From positions 87,432,905 through 87,496,904 of the forward strand of contig NC_054702.1 of NCBI RefSeq assembly GCF_016097555.1: a stretch of 64,000 bases of DNA, written 5' to 3'. The stretch comes from Gigantopelta aegis. Its lineage: Eukaryota; Mollusca; Gastropoda; Neomphalida; Peltospiridae. Below are positions 35,287 through 46,315 of this stretch, one piece after another (position 1 is the first letter of the stretch; each line of letters starts with the position of its first letter). A program made the position numbers and the translations under genes. The notes under the pieces were generated by a model. That model worked only from the letters and a program-made list of their open reading frames with translations, did not search any database and had not been told where the DNA came from.

Positions 35287-38061
35287 TCATCCATGCAGTA
35301 TTTTGCAAAAGAAGTAGCAACTAAAACTGGAATATCTGTTGCGATTTCCTCCACATCCTCGGTATCTGAATTTTATGCATTTTTTAGTTCTTGGATTGTA
35401 GTAACTTTTGGTTTTCGGACGATGAATAAATCGTTGAATTCCGCGTAGGCGTGTACACTTGTAGCCCACGTCAGGGGGCGAATAGCAGTCTGGTTTACCT
35501 GTTAAATAAAACATATATTAACTATTAATTAATATTAATATTATATAACATTTATATGTCGTAATTATATTAAATTCCAGTAATGATCAAATCAGTAAAC
35601 AAAAGTTAATCTTCTTAATCATAAAACAAGATTAGATTGTTCAAAAATTGATCACACGGGGGCATCGGAGGTAATGTATTGTATATTAAACAACATTTAA
35701 AACCAAGTATGCATGTAAAGAAAACAAATGCCGCAGACCTATAAAGTAATAATTATGACGCCTCCCACCTACCCGTTTTGTCAATTCTGGAACATTCCTA
35801 AAATAATATCGGATTATTAACATTACATGTTTTAGTAAGAACACTTTTAATAAATTCTTCGCCAAGCGGTCAACGTATCATTCTCTCTGAGCTGGCCTAA
35901 TTTGGTAAACAGGGGTCAATTTCACAAAAAAAGTGTAACCTGAGTTTATTGTATTCCACGCGGAAAAGTACGTATTTATGGAATATGGGTCCCGGTAAAG
36001 ACAAAGGAAAATTATTTATGTATATATCGAACTCGTTGCAATTATTTAAGAACTGATTTCTAGTCGTAGGTTTTGCATATAAACGTAAATTTACGACTGA
36101 AAATATATTGTTATATTGACAAACAGGTCAAATAATACAGTTTGAAAATATACATAAATCGCTTACATTCGACCTTATCGTGACCCATCTTCAATATTAA
36201 CTTAATTTTCTGCGTGAAATAGTTACCAAATATTTTAAATCGTAAGTTACCAACGGTAAACGTAAATACACGATTATTTGTGAAATTGGCTCTTGGCGCG
36301 TGTGTAGGATATTGAGGCGGTCTAGACTGTAGCGATCGGTGTTTTTAGAGGTGGGGGTACACTCCCTCTGGAAATACATTAAAAAAGAGATAGAATTTGC
36401 CTCGAGCAGGAGGGTCTATTATTTTGAATTATTTTCAAACTTGGTCTAGAGATGCTGAGTAGCAGTTCACATAAACTAATTCAGATATTTAATTATATGT
36501 TTTGTCTCTTGGTTATTCAAGCGTCAATAATGAAGTGCATATTTATAATGTGATAACAAAACCAAATGTTTGTAGTTATTATGCGTCATTATCGAACAAA
36601 TATTATGTTTATTGATAGTTACCAGAAAAAAAATTGGTAAATGAAATTGTTGGAAACAGATGTCCCCTTCATTTGATGAGCAGTAAACCACGCAGAAAAC
36701 AAAAACGTATTACCGTTGCCATCGTTACCATGACAATATTGTATAATTTATTTTTAAAAATGTGAACAGTTTTGTTTTGGAACATTCTGACTGTAAGCTG
36801 TACCACTAAACATTTCATCCACCGAAACAGATGAAGTAATTAATAACGTTCCAACCAAAAATGGCCTCCCTGTGATTTAAAAACCCCATCTACATTCAAT
36901 TTTGTATCATTCGCGTGTCAGAAGTAAGCCATGCATCAGAGTAAAACGCCTACTATCAATATAAAGCATTTGTGTGAAAATGTTCTGTGTTGTATTTACT
37001 TTTTCCGTTATTCACCCGATATTGTGATTAAAATGTATTACAAACTGATAACGCTGATATTAATATATTATGTTTTAAGCTTTCTAGGTATTTTATAAAA
37101 CAAATTATATTTTAATCATGTCATTTTTATTGTTTTTAATAATTTTGTTTTACACTACACATATGCAGTCAAACATTTGGCTGGGAACTGTAGAGACATG
37201 TACTAACGTGTTTAAATATCATGTCACGTGATTCAAATAAACACAGATTAGGTGCACTGCAACACATATTGTTTTTCAAACCTTGCGCTATATATACATA
37301 ATATTTTATTGTAGTGCAATACCTGACTCGCCAAATTTAAGTTCATTTCTGTGAATAATTTTCAATATTACTTTGCCAAAAAGCTAAATCTAAAACTCGT
37401 ACGTTATTCAGATATCTGGGGGTTCTTTGTCGGCACATTTGTGTTGTTTGGCTAATTGAAACTGGCACTTGGCTAAAGATGTTTTGAATAAAATTTACCA
37501 AATTGCTAGTACAGGCATGTGGAACATGTAGGGGGCGATGATGTTTATTTTACTGAAATTACCGTATATAGTTATATTTAGATTTATTTTATTGAACTTA
37601 CCGTATACGGTTATAATGTTTACATTTATTTTATTGAACTTACCGGACCAAATTTACAAAGCCTGATTATGACTTACACGTGTGTAACTACATAACATTT
37701 ACAATGCTTATACATCTACGTTTAAGCAAAATAGGTTTTGTAAATTCGACCCACTGTGTAGGGTTATTATGTTTAGGCATATTTTATTGAACTTACTGTA
37801 TAGAGTTATGTTTAGATTCATTTTATTGAACTTACTGTATACGGTTATTATGTTTACATTTGTTTTATTAAACTTACCGTTTACCGTTATGTTTAAATTC
37901 ATTTTACTGAACTTACCGTATACGGCTATTATGTTTACATTTATTTTATTGAACTTACCGTGTAGGGTTATTATGTTTAGACGTATTTTATTGAACTTAC
38001 CTTGTACGGTTAATATGAATGTAACAGTGAGAAGGACAAGCAGACACGTACTTGTCTTCAT
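35287..38061 (-). CDS. Secreted Kunitz-type protein 1 (two coding exons)
   Basis: Coding exons on minus are 38061-38001 and 35498-35287 (90 residues, stop TGA 35289-35287), joined by a phase-1 intron (G|GT). Residues 1-20 are a hydrophobic signal peptide (MKTSTCLLVLLTVTFILTVQ). The mature chain has one Kunitz domain with six Cys, the YRGCGGNRN core and a YYN segment, so secretion and serine-protease inhibition or channel binding are plausible. Spacing departs from the classic C-x8-C-x15-C-x7-C-x12-C-x3-C: here it is 9, 25, 7, 11 and 3. The insert between Cys2 and Cys3 is basic (RFIHRPKTKS). Eleven bases upstream of the ATG is an acceptor (TAATAG, 38078-38073), so a separate 5' UTR exon is expected. 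The donor after the signal exon starts a tandem array of donors. Confidence 0.82.
35499..37545 (-). other. Kunitz gene 1 intron, distal part
   Basis: AT-rich intron DNA between the donor array and the Kunitz exon. No additional Kunitz exon with a CGGN-type core was seen on either strand, and no repeat family was assigned. Confidence 0.5.
37546..38001 (-). repeat. 39/42-bp tandem array, each unit carrying a 5' splice site
   Basis: Units of the type GGTAAGTTCAATAAAAT plus MATGTAAACATAATAACCG (minus strand) repeat in two blocks: six donor positions with exon-side ends at 38001, 37959, 37917, 37878, 37836 and 37797, then three at 37644, 37602 and 37563. All units of the first block keep GTAAGT. 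Spacings are 42, 42, 39, 42 and 39 bp. The first block stays open in the frame of the signal peptide (GKFNKIRLNIITLH and relatives). Confidence 0.9.
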
Positions 38062-38184
38062 CGTCACGGTTTCTATTAAAAAAAAGTAAGAAGAAGAACA
38101 TCAGTATTAGTATTAAAGGTACATAGTCCTCTAACAACAGAGTACAATACTTGTGGATAAATGGTTTGCTTTTTGATTGTCTTG

Positions 38185-38492
38185 GGGCGGGACGTAGCCC
38201 AGTAGTAAAGCGCTCGCTTAATGCGCAGTCGATCTAGGATCGATCCCCGTCGGTAGGTCCATTGGATTATATCTCGTTCCATCCAGTTCACCACGACTGG
38301 TATATTAAAGGCCGTGGTATGTGCTGTCCTGTCTGGGGGATGGTGCATATAAAAGATCCCTTGCTACTAATGAAAAAAATTAGCGGGTCTCCTCTCTAAG
38401 ACTATACGTCAACAAAAATGGTTGATATCCAATAGTCGATGATTAATAAATTAATATGCTCTAGTGGTGTCATTAAACAAAACAAACTTTAA
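38185..38492 (+). mobile_element. SINE, second head type, full length
   Basis: Head GGGGCGGGACGTAGCCCAGT with B-box-like GGATCGATCCCC, body ATGGTGCATATAAAAGATCC, tail GTCATTAAACAAAACAAACT. It lies 110 bp upstream of Kunitz gene 1's signal exon on the opposite strand. Confidence 0.9.
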
Positions 38493-38570
38493 TCTCTATG
38501 GAATCTCAAGACAGGATCTTGGTGTCACCGTTTGGGGCGAGTCAATTAAAGCTAGTCGTGCTTAACTTAA

Positions 38571-38866
38571 TTTATCTGGAGCATATTGATTTATTATTCA
38601 TTGGCTACTAAAGGTAAAAGATTTGATAATTCTGACAAATTGTCTTAGAGGAAACCCGCTGCATTTTTTCCATAAGCAGCAAAGGGTATTTTATATGCAC
38701 TGTCCCACAGAACAGCACATACAAAATCCTTTGATATACCAGTCGATAGGCATTGGTTGGAATGGAAAAAACCCAGTCAGAGAATGGGTTCACCGAGTGG
38801 GTTCGATCCTTCTAAACATTCACGTCAGGCGTGCGTTCTTACGACCGAGCAAGATGGCGTCCCCGG
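38571..38866 (-). mobile_element. SINE (minus), diverged
   Basis: GGAGCATATTGATTTATTAT, GGAAACCCGCTGCATTTTTT and a head remnant with GGTTCGATCCTTC near 38801. It is more diverged than neighbouring copies. Confidence 0.82.
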
Positions 38867-39032
38867 GCACGTAATACGTTTGATGATACCAGTATGAACC
38901 TTTTAGACGTTGATCGGCTGCATCGCCATGTTATGACACGAAACGGAACACTTTTGTAAACGCACATTTACACAGCTCCTCGCAAGGTCCCGGTTTTTGG
39001 CGCTACTAAGATCGCGTCGTGAAACAGGTCCA

Positions 39033-39439
39033 GACCGGCCTCGGTGGCGTCGTGGCAGGCCATCGGTCTACAGGCTGGTAGGTACTGGGTTCGGATCCCA
39101 GTCGAGGCATGGGATTTTTAATCCAGATACCGACTCCAAACCCCGAGTGAGTGCTCCGCAAGGCTCAATGGGTAGGTGTAAACCACTTGCACCTACCAGT
39201 GATCCATAACTGGTTCAACAAAGGCCATGGTTTGTGCTCTCCTGCCTGTGGGAAGCGCAAATAAAAGATCCCTTGCTGCCTGTCGTAAAAAGAGTAGCCT
39301 ATGTGGCGACAGCGGGTTTCCTCTAAAAACAGTGTCAGAATGACCATATGTTTGACGTCCAATAGCTGATGATAAGATAAAAAAATCAATGTGCTCTAGT
39401 GGCGTCGTTAAATAAAACAAACTTTACTTTTTTTTTTTT
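39033..39439 (+). mobile_element. tRNA-derived SINE, GCCTCGGTGG head, full length
   Basis: The head contains GGGTTCGGATCCCAGTC (B-box-like) and the tail is CGTTAAATAAAACAAAC-TTTACTTTTTT. Perfect duplication AAACAGGTCCA (39022-39032 and 39440-39450). Three bases are lost in GTCGTGGTTAGGCC. Confidence 0.93.
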
Positions 39440-39810
39440 AAACAGGTCCAAGATAAGATTTGACGGTTTTGCATTATGGAGGGTTGGTCGTTTTGTTGGT
39501 GATTATACACTCAGAAACAAACAAAACGTCAGAGAATACTTTATCTCGGGTATAATTTGCCTCATCGTTATACAAAATGTGTTCGTTTTTAATAATGAAA
39601 TGTCTAACCAACTACGTACATACAGACCGATTTATTTTATTTTAGTTATAGTCATACATTTACCCTTTTTTGACGCCTTGTGTCCGATGTATTTTGTCGG
39701 AACTGGGGCATTAATTAATTAATTTATTTATTTATCCATCATACAAATCTATTTAGTGAGATAATCCTTCGCGTACATAGATACAGCCAGTTGTTAAGCA
39801 TTCATCATCA

Positions 39811-40075
39811 GAATGAATGAATGAATGAATGTTTAACGACACCCCAGCACGAAAAACACATCGGCCACAGGGTGTCAAACTATGGTAATGCAAACAAATA
39901 AAGTGATGATCAACATCAATATAAAAATTCAAAATTTAAATAAAAACAGTTTAAAGAACTGTGCAAAAATATCTCGAAAAAAACAAGGGGATTTGTGCTG
40001 TATTGGCCATTCTCAAAGAGAATGTTACAACCCTGCACCACGGTGAGGTTACATCAGCACACAGCCACCTATCTT
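39811..40075 (+). repeat. GTTTAACGACACCCC family, longest copy
   Basis: (GAAT)n, then GTTTAACGACACCCCAGCAC, GTGATGATCAACATCAATAT, AACAGTTTAAAGAACTGTGC and CCCTGCACCACGGTGAGGTT. Short relatives occur at 33040, 34320 and around 46316. It may be the end of a LINE or a SINE; no protein remnant was found. Confidence 0.65.
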
Positions 40076-40521
40076 AAGATATTTTTTAACTTTATTTCCA
40101 TATGATCTACTGTATCACAGTCTGACTTGCTTTAAATAGCCAATTTTTGATATGTCATCTTTGAATTAAACATTAATTGCGTCAGCCGATATTATTTCCA
40201 TAATATAGCATAAAACATAAGGAAAATGCATTCTGTGATATTAAAAACACCAAGATAACAAAAAACAGTTCGGATGTATGGAAATGGAAAATCTAAACAA
40301 TAAAATCAAAGTAAAGTATTATTTCAAAAAGGGTTCTATAGTGCAAAATATGCCTTAGTGTTTAAAAACAAGGGTCTATCATTTTAATGCTAAACAACTA
40401 TATATTTCACCTACGACCCTGTTTGATATACAATTATAATGCAAAATCTCGTTTTTACGAAACAAGTGAAAAACCAGACAAATTAAGATGTCAAAGTATA
40501 AATACTTGTCAATAGTCTTAC

Positions 40522-40600
40522 CTTGTCCGCGGCTGTAAGATAGCTTGGAGTCACCTGTCAATTCGCTGCAACTCGTTCATTGTTTACTTGTTCACATATT
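40522..40600 (-). other. Candidate 5' UTR exon of Kunitz gene 1
   Basis: On minus, CAGCCGCGGACAAG is followed by a strong donor GTAAGACT (exon end 40522). An exon is needed upstream of the acceptor at 38073, and this is the nearest convincing donor seen. The start is unknown; an AT-rich TAATAAATA lies about 20-30 bp above the proposed end at 40600. Confidence 0.3.
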
Positions 40601-40679
40601 TATTAACAGTCGAACAAGGGCCGACATTTAAGAATATTGATATTATTATATCTACGTTGTTGGATAAATGGTTTACAAG

Positions 40680-40880
40680 ATGGCGACTAAAACATTTAAA
40701 TCCCCATCAGGGCGAGCTGTTGCGACAGAACTTTTGTTTGAAAGAGTTCCAATAATTCTTAATTGTACCGACAAACGCAAATGTTTAACGACATTTGGCA
40801 ACATGTGCCTCGCTCCAGTGTGGCCATTTTGTTGTGGAATTATTTTGAACGTCATACGAGGGCTAGTCGAACTATTTTAA
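40680..40880 (+). CDS. Hypothetical 66-residue open frame
   Basis: The frame opens MATKTFKSPSGRAVATELLF with AAGATGG at the start and ends at TAA. It has six Cys and a hydrophobic C-terminal half (APVWPFCCGIILNVIRG). No domain is recognised. A neighbouring in-frame ATG at 40668 would add four residues. It could equally be chance coding or part of an unrecognised repeat. Confidence 0.18.
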   Translation: MATKTFKSPSGRAVATELLFERVPIILNCTDKRKCLTTFGNMCLAPVWPFCCGIILNVIRGLVELF

Positions 40881-40971
40881 GGCTAAATGGGCTGTTAAAA
40901 TAAAATAAAATTATTGACCTATCTTTATGAATAAAGGTGTTGCTATATACCGACTTGTGGGGCGGGTGGCG

Positions 40972-41550
40972 AGTGGCGAGTTGAGGATTGGGTGGGTACT
41001 GCTTATTGGTAAAGCTCTCGTCTAATGTGTGTTGGTTACAATTTGATTTTATTTGTATATGCAATGTATGTCTTCAAATGCACGTATGAACACATAGATA
41101 TACACTTGTTTTATGTGATGTGCATTATTATGAAGAATGTGCCATCTTGTCATTTATGTATTTATTTAATTATATTTTTACAATGTATCTCATATGCCGT
41201 TGAATTACGGCCAGGGTGTAAATAAAGTCCAGTTCACTTCAGTTCACTGGATCAATCGGTTACCCGCAAATGGTATACTAAATACTGTGGCAAGGGCCGC
41301 CCTGTTTGTGGAAAAGTGCAAGTGAAATATCTTTTTCTGCTATTTGGTAAAAGTAGTTTGTGGCCGACTGGTTAGCATCGCGGATTGTTAAATAGTGCAG
41401 TAGTTTCGAATCTCATAATTAGTATATTTGTCATTTTATTATTATCATTATACTCCAGTAGAAGTGGGAAATTCCCATATGTTGTACACCACATGACTCA
41501 CGTTTAAATGTTGCTGAGATGTCGTTAAAACAAACATTTCACTCCTTGCA
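40972..41550 (+). mobile_element. Very old SINE-like remnants
   Basis: GGGTACTGCTTATTGGTAAA and GCTCTCGTCTAATGTG near 40998 resemble the tRNA-like head GTAAAGCGCTCGCTTGATGCG. A body-like block (ATACTGTGGCAAGGGCCG...GTGCAAGTGAAATATC) follows from 41265. The end at 41508-41545 (GCTGAGATGTCGTTAAAACA) resembles the SINE tail. More than one insertion may be mixed here. Confidence 0.45.
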
Positions 41551-41935
41551 TACGTATGTGTGTGTGTATGTATGGGTGGGTGGATGGAGGGATTGGCCCC
41601 CACACCTATTCCCATGGCTATTCAACGGTAATGTTTGCTGGATAAAAATACAGTTCTAAATAAGAATACATCTGAGTATATCGACCATCTGCTAGTTTTA
41701 ATGTAAACAGAATACCATTCAAACGTACTGTAGTATAATTGTCACTGATATACGTGGTGCTGTCAAACATGGCATTAGCCCACGTAAAACGCTAACAAAA
41801 ATTGTATAGATTATGGTAATATAATAACGATAACAAATGTTTAATCCGTTAAGAAGAAATTACATAATACTTTGAAATGTCTGCATTAGTCCAACTTTAG
41901 TGTTCTGTTTGTAATGACGAAGTAAAGCAAACAGT

Positions 41936-42209
41936 CGAGTTTCAAAGTGGTACGATTTGATAGTAAAACGTCCAGACGAGTTTCAAAGTGGTACGATTTG
42001 ATAGTAAAACGAACAGACGAGTTTCAAAGCGGTACGATTTGATAGTAAAACGAACAGACGAGTTTCAAAGTGGTACGATTTGATAGTAAAACGAACAGAC
42101 GAGTTTCAAAGTGGTACGATTTGATAGTAAAACGAACAGACGAGTTTCAAAGTGGTACGATTTGATAGTAAAACGAACAGACGAGTTTCAAAGTGGTACG
42201 ATTTGATAG
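41936..42209 (+). repeat. 41-bp minisatellite, about 6.7 units
   Basis: Unit CGAGTTTCAAAGTGGTACGA followed by TTTGATAGTAAAACGAACAGA. The units are almost identical; the first has GTCC for GAAC and one has a T-to-C change, so the array is young. It abuts the MITE that starts at 42223. Confidence 0.95.
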
Positions 42210-42222
42210 GAATAGTTGTTTA

Positions 42223-42732
42223 AAGGGATTGACCTGAGTGTGCAGCCACTGTAAGTTGTTTCCAACTAACAGAGCATTGTTGGCGACTATAATTAAGTAT
42301 TAAATACATTTTCTTGTTTAGAATACCAGTGTCTATATGCTATGTGTTTGCGGTCGTGTGCTAATGTCTGTAGCTGGCATTGTTATTTTTTCTTCGAAAT
42401 ATGGACATACGAAATTATTGGAAGGTAAAATCCAGTACAACAAACATCTTGCATTGTTTATACAGATACTCATATATTCTAGACAGGAAAAATATCTTTA
42501 ATATGTAATTGTAGTCATCAGAAAGGATCTCTTGGTCGTCAATATGTTACATGCTACTAATGGAAAAATATAGCGGGTTTCCTCTCTATGACTCTGTCAA
42601 AGTGACCGTATGTTTGACATCCAATAGCCGATGATTAATAAATCAATGGGCTCTAGAGGTGTCGTTAACCAAATCAATTTGGGTTTTTTTTAAAAACATG
42701 TTACAATGGTAGCAAACTCAGGACTGTACATT
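42223..42732. mobile_element. TA-flanked MITE, AAGRGACATTCCTGA family, copy 2, with SINE inside
   Basis: The left part AAGGGATTGACCTGAGTGTG-CAGCCACTGTAAGTTGTTTCC aligns with the left end at 28938. The right part AACATGTTACAATGGTAGCA aligns with 29291-29310. Internal blocks (ACGAAATTATTGGAAGGTAA, AATCCAGTACAACA) align with 29138-29170. TA flanks both ends (42221-42222, 42733-42734). A SINE fragment at 42525-42680 accounts for its extra length. Confidence 0.8.
42525..42680 (+). mobile_element. SINE 3' fragment nested in the MITE
   Basis: CATGCTACTAATGGAAAAAT, AGCGGGTTTCCTCTCTATGA, CATCCAATAGCCGATGATTA and GTGTCGTTAACCAAATC. It is 5'-truncated, keeping only the last 150 bp or so of the SINE. 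Confidence 0.88.
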
Positions 42733-43344
42733 TAAGTACACCGTGATCAAATTTTAATTACAGTTATTTGTTGTAAGAAATGAGATTACTGTAAATCTTA
42801 AAATATTAGCGATCTTAAAATTTTGAGAAATCCAAATAAGTGACATATTAGGAACGTTAAACGTTAGCGAGATTGGCTTTATCATACATTAACAAGAAAA
42901 AAATCCTAAGTTGTAGGGTCGGCTGAAAGAATACTTTTAATATAGTTTGACGTTTAGCTGCTTTCAGACAACTAACATTTAGTAGAACATTTCAGTAATG
43001 TGCATGTTATTGCTGTTTGCTACACTTATAGTTTCTTACACACCCGTTGGTGAGAACACCATGTGTTATTTATGATTACACATACTTGTTAACACACGCA
43101 CGTGTGTTAACAATTCCAAGACATACGACTGGCTGATCCTAGGTGATGACAGGTCACCAATGCCATAAGTCCAATAAAAAACCAGCGCGATGGAAATCGA
43201 TTACATTGTGACGTATAGTTAGCCTGGTAATCATGTGTCTGTGACGCGTAAGTCAGCTACAAGTGCAACGGCTGTAAATAATTTTCAGTCGAAAACGATG
43301 TAAAAATTTCCTTAGAACCTGGTTTTTGAGGATATGTGAGAAAT

Positions 43345-43490
43345 AGAATAATACATTCGTGTCCGTTAGATCCCATTTATCTAACTACTAGTTTAAAAAC
43401 GTATCAAACTCGCTTTCGCTCATTAGGTACATTTTAAAACAACTCGTTGTGAGATAACTGGGTTCTAACGGCTACTCATGTATTATTCTC
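43345..43490. mobile_element. Fold-back repeat, copy 2
   Basis: AGAATAATACATTCGTGTCC at the left pairs with GGCTACTCATGTATTATTCT at the right. The pairing continues inward (CGTTAGATCCCATTTATCT against AGATAACTGGGTTCTAACG) to a centre near CGCTTTCGCTCATTAGG. Almost the whole 146-bp unit can fold into one hairpin. Copy 1 is at 14779-14910. Confidence 0.75.
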
Positions 43491-44375
43491 TATTTAATCA
43501 ATAGGATGTATAAAATAGCCATTGTTTTGTGTTTAGTTTAATCACTGACAAAACAATCTCAATACAGGATTTTTGAACAGTCAGTTGTATGTCTCTTTAA
43601 ATTTAGTGTCATGAAATATTAGCGTTTGTTTATTGCTTCGTTAAATTCGCTAATATTTTAATTTTGGTAGAGGTTCTCGCTGAATTCAAGGCACCATTCT
43701 AAGTCAAATCAGTTCGGTATCCGTCATAAAAACAACTTGAAGGTCAAATTATTCGTAGAGATCATGACCATTTGAAACACCGTTACACAAATGAAACTGT
43801 GAATTCTGATGTTATTCTGGATTGCAAGGATACCACACAACATACCACACCGGTAAACAGTCAATCTATTGTGCTCAACCCTGTGCAGTGCAGTCAACCC
43901 ATTGTGCTCAACCCTGTGCAACAGGCCGCAGACATTCAAAACCACCAGACAGACTGAATCTCTAAGTGCAGAGATATTTCCCTGTGTTATTGCAGAAATA
44001 TAGCAGTGTTATTTTAGTATTGTTCTAAAATGAGTTGTTTCTCTGAAGTTAATTTGCAAGGTTAATATTTTAGTTAGATAAACAAGTTAAATTTCAACAG
44101 TTCCCAGTTAAAGATGAATAACAGTATACATTTTAGTTTATTTGCATCACAAAAGAAAGTGAACTTTAATGTGGGATTAAGTGAACCATGTTAGTATTCA
44201 GCAACATTTATTCGGTAAATTTTCAAGGAATTATGTTTTAAAGGGAGGATCAACTCAAACAAGAGCCTTATGTGTTGGAAAGACGCATACCTGGACCACC
44301 AACACATACTGACACTTTAAGAAATGAAAAACGCGTAATTTTAGAGTTAATAAAAAACCATGATTATTCATGCTA

Positions 44376-45295
44376 ACTGGGGGCAGCCATTTTGTTTCGT
44401 TTTTTTGTGACGTCCGGTGGTATAGCTTGGGGCGAAGTGACGTCAGCGCCGTCTAACTTCTCTATGCACAGTGTAAACAAACGCTCTAATTTACAACAAG
44501 GCGCTTCGCTTTCATCAACCTGTCTTGTAAAACAACATAAATGACTTAATAGTATAATAAACTATTTAACTAAATATATTTCAGTTTGCATTGATATAAC
44601 GAAATGGAGTTATAGTATTTTTTTTTTTTTAAATTCAAACAAAAAATGCCTAATATTAGGCCTATTGGTAGGATACGTTTGAGCAAAAAATACCACTCAC
44701 GATACCCAAGTGATCATTTTCTTTTCTTTGGGACTACGTAATTGGTCAGTTTTGTGATTTTAGATGGGAAAGTCTACTTAATCAAGGGTTATACAGAATT
44801 ACATACAGTAATAAAGCAGGACGGCTGATAATGTCCATTACGATTTGAGGTTATCACATAATACTCTGTGATCTTAATAAAAGAGGCACGTCTTTTTAGT
44901 GTGTCTAGACACAGTGTCTGGGGACCGTCTAACTATACACATGCCAAATAGGAACCACGGGTACAGGCCACGGAAAGAAAAGACCAATTAACCAAGAAAA
45001 CACTCCGACTATTATTTCAGTACGTGGGTTAATTTATATACAAAACATAATACAGTTATTTCAACACTTTGACACTGCTGGTTTATTTTGTATTGAAAAA
45101 TAAACCAAATATACACGTTGCTGTGTTACTGGGATGGATATTATTACAGAACATTGCGATGCATCCGCACAAATCAGGTATGTTTTGTTTCTTCATTTCG
45201 AAGACTAATTCCTGACGTGACACGTTAGGTATTACGTAACCACCAGCTCGCCAGAGGGCGTATTCACTGGGATGGTACAAAATGGCTGCGCCCGT
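44376..45295. mobile_element. Candidate TIR element, GGGGGCAGCCATTTTGT ends
   Basis: ACTGGGGGCAGCCATTTTGT at the left pairs with ACAAAATGGCTGCGCCCGT at the right, flanked by TA (44374-44375 and 45296-45297). The 920-bp interior has TGACGTCA-like motifs near the left end (44409-44446) and a 65-codon minus-strand frame at 45280-45083 (YALWRAGGYVIPNVSRQE) of unknown kind. No transposase is seen. Confidence 0.6.
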
Positions 45296-45594
45296 TAAAT
45301 ATAATAGCCGTCACATTTAACCGTTTTATTAATTAACTATACGATTATACTTGTTGATATTAAGCAATAATGTGCATTATATATCGTTGAATATGCATAC
45401 CAGTCCAAACGCCTTGCTTTAGCATTCCTTTAAACCTAGAGGGAAAGAAATGTAATGTATATAGTATTAATACCAATAGTGATATAGAAATTATTATTGT
45501 TTAATTACTATTATAGGAAGTGTTAATATAACAGAGTCCTGAGGTGAATAAAAGCCACTGTCATATTCGAAATACGTTTGTAGAGCTAGAACTT

Positions 45595-45715
<121 letters not shown>

Positions 45716-45949
45716 CTTGACTTAACTCGTGTGTCCCCTAGCGTTATTTTATTATATGCGAGACATACAACAGAATAACGCTAAAGGATACTCGAGCTAC
45801 CACTGACTCACCCACCTACGTACCCACCCACCCACACAAATACATAAAACACCCACCATACACACATACTGAATACAAAATATTATTGGTAGTAAATGTA
45901 TTGGTGTGTTTATGTATTTGTGTGAGTGGGAGGGTACATGGGACAAAAT

Positions 45950-46225
45950 TGTATTCATTCATTTATACATATTTTCGTGCTTAAATCCAATTAAGGTTTA
46001 AGCACGCTGTTATGGGCACACACCTCAGCTATCTGGGCTGTCTGTCCAGGACACGGGGTTAGTGGTTAGCTGTTAGTGGTTCGTGAGCCAGAAGTCCATG
46101 TAGTCGCTGGCGTTGCACCTACCCACTGAGTCGTTAAGCTCGCTCTGAGTGGGAGCCGGTACCAGGATGCGAACCAAGTGCTTACCGATGGCTTTAAAAC
46201 CACTACTCCACCGAGTCAACCGAGG
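45950..46225 (-). mobile_element. Third SINE type (GTGCTTATATC family), minus
   Basis: On minus, a tRNA-like head (GACTCGGTGGAGTAGTGGTT, then GGTTCGCATCC as B box) leads through GGTACCGGCTCCCACTCAGA and GACAGACAGCCCAGATAGCT to a tail of ATGAATGAATAC. Fragments of the same family are at 21890-21968 and 60733-60786. Confidence 0.75.
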
Positions 46226-46315
46226 GTCGCACCTCAGACGAGCGTTCTACCAATGACCTACATCGATATTGCGCCTCGCCCAGTCGTAGAGATTCCATCT
46301 GACATGCTATGAATG

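Noticed and set aside
39033-39110. tRNA gene
   Set aside because: It has a B-box and tRNA-like start but is the head of a full SINE with body, tail and target duplication; no tRNA cloverleaf is complete.
41936-42209. CRISPR-like array
   Set aside because: Units are continuous 41-bp tandem copies without unique spacers, in a spliced eukaryotic genome.
45083-45280. P2X7-like C-terminal domain in the minus frame (YALWRAGGYVIP)
   Set aside because: The resemblance to the LWR-x-G...VIPSC motif is short and the cysteines do not follow; not enough to name a family.
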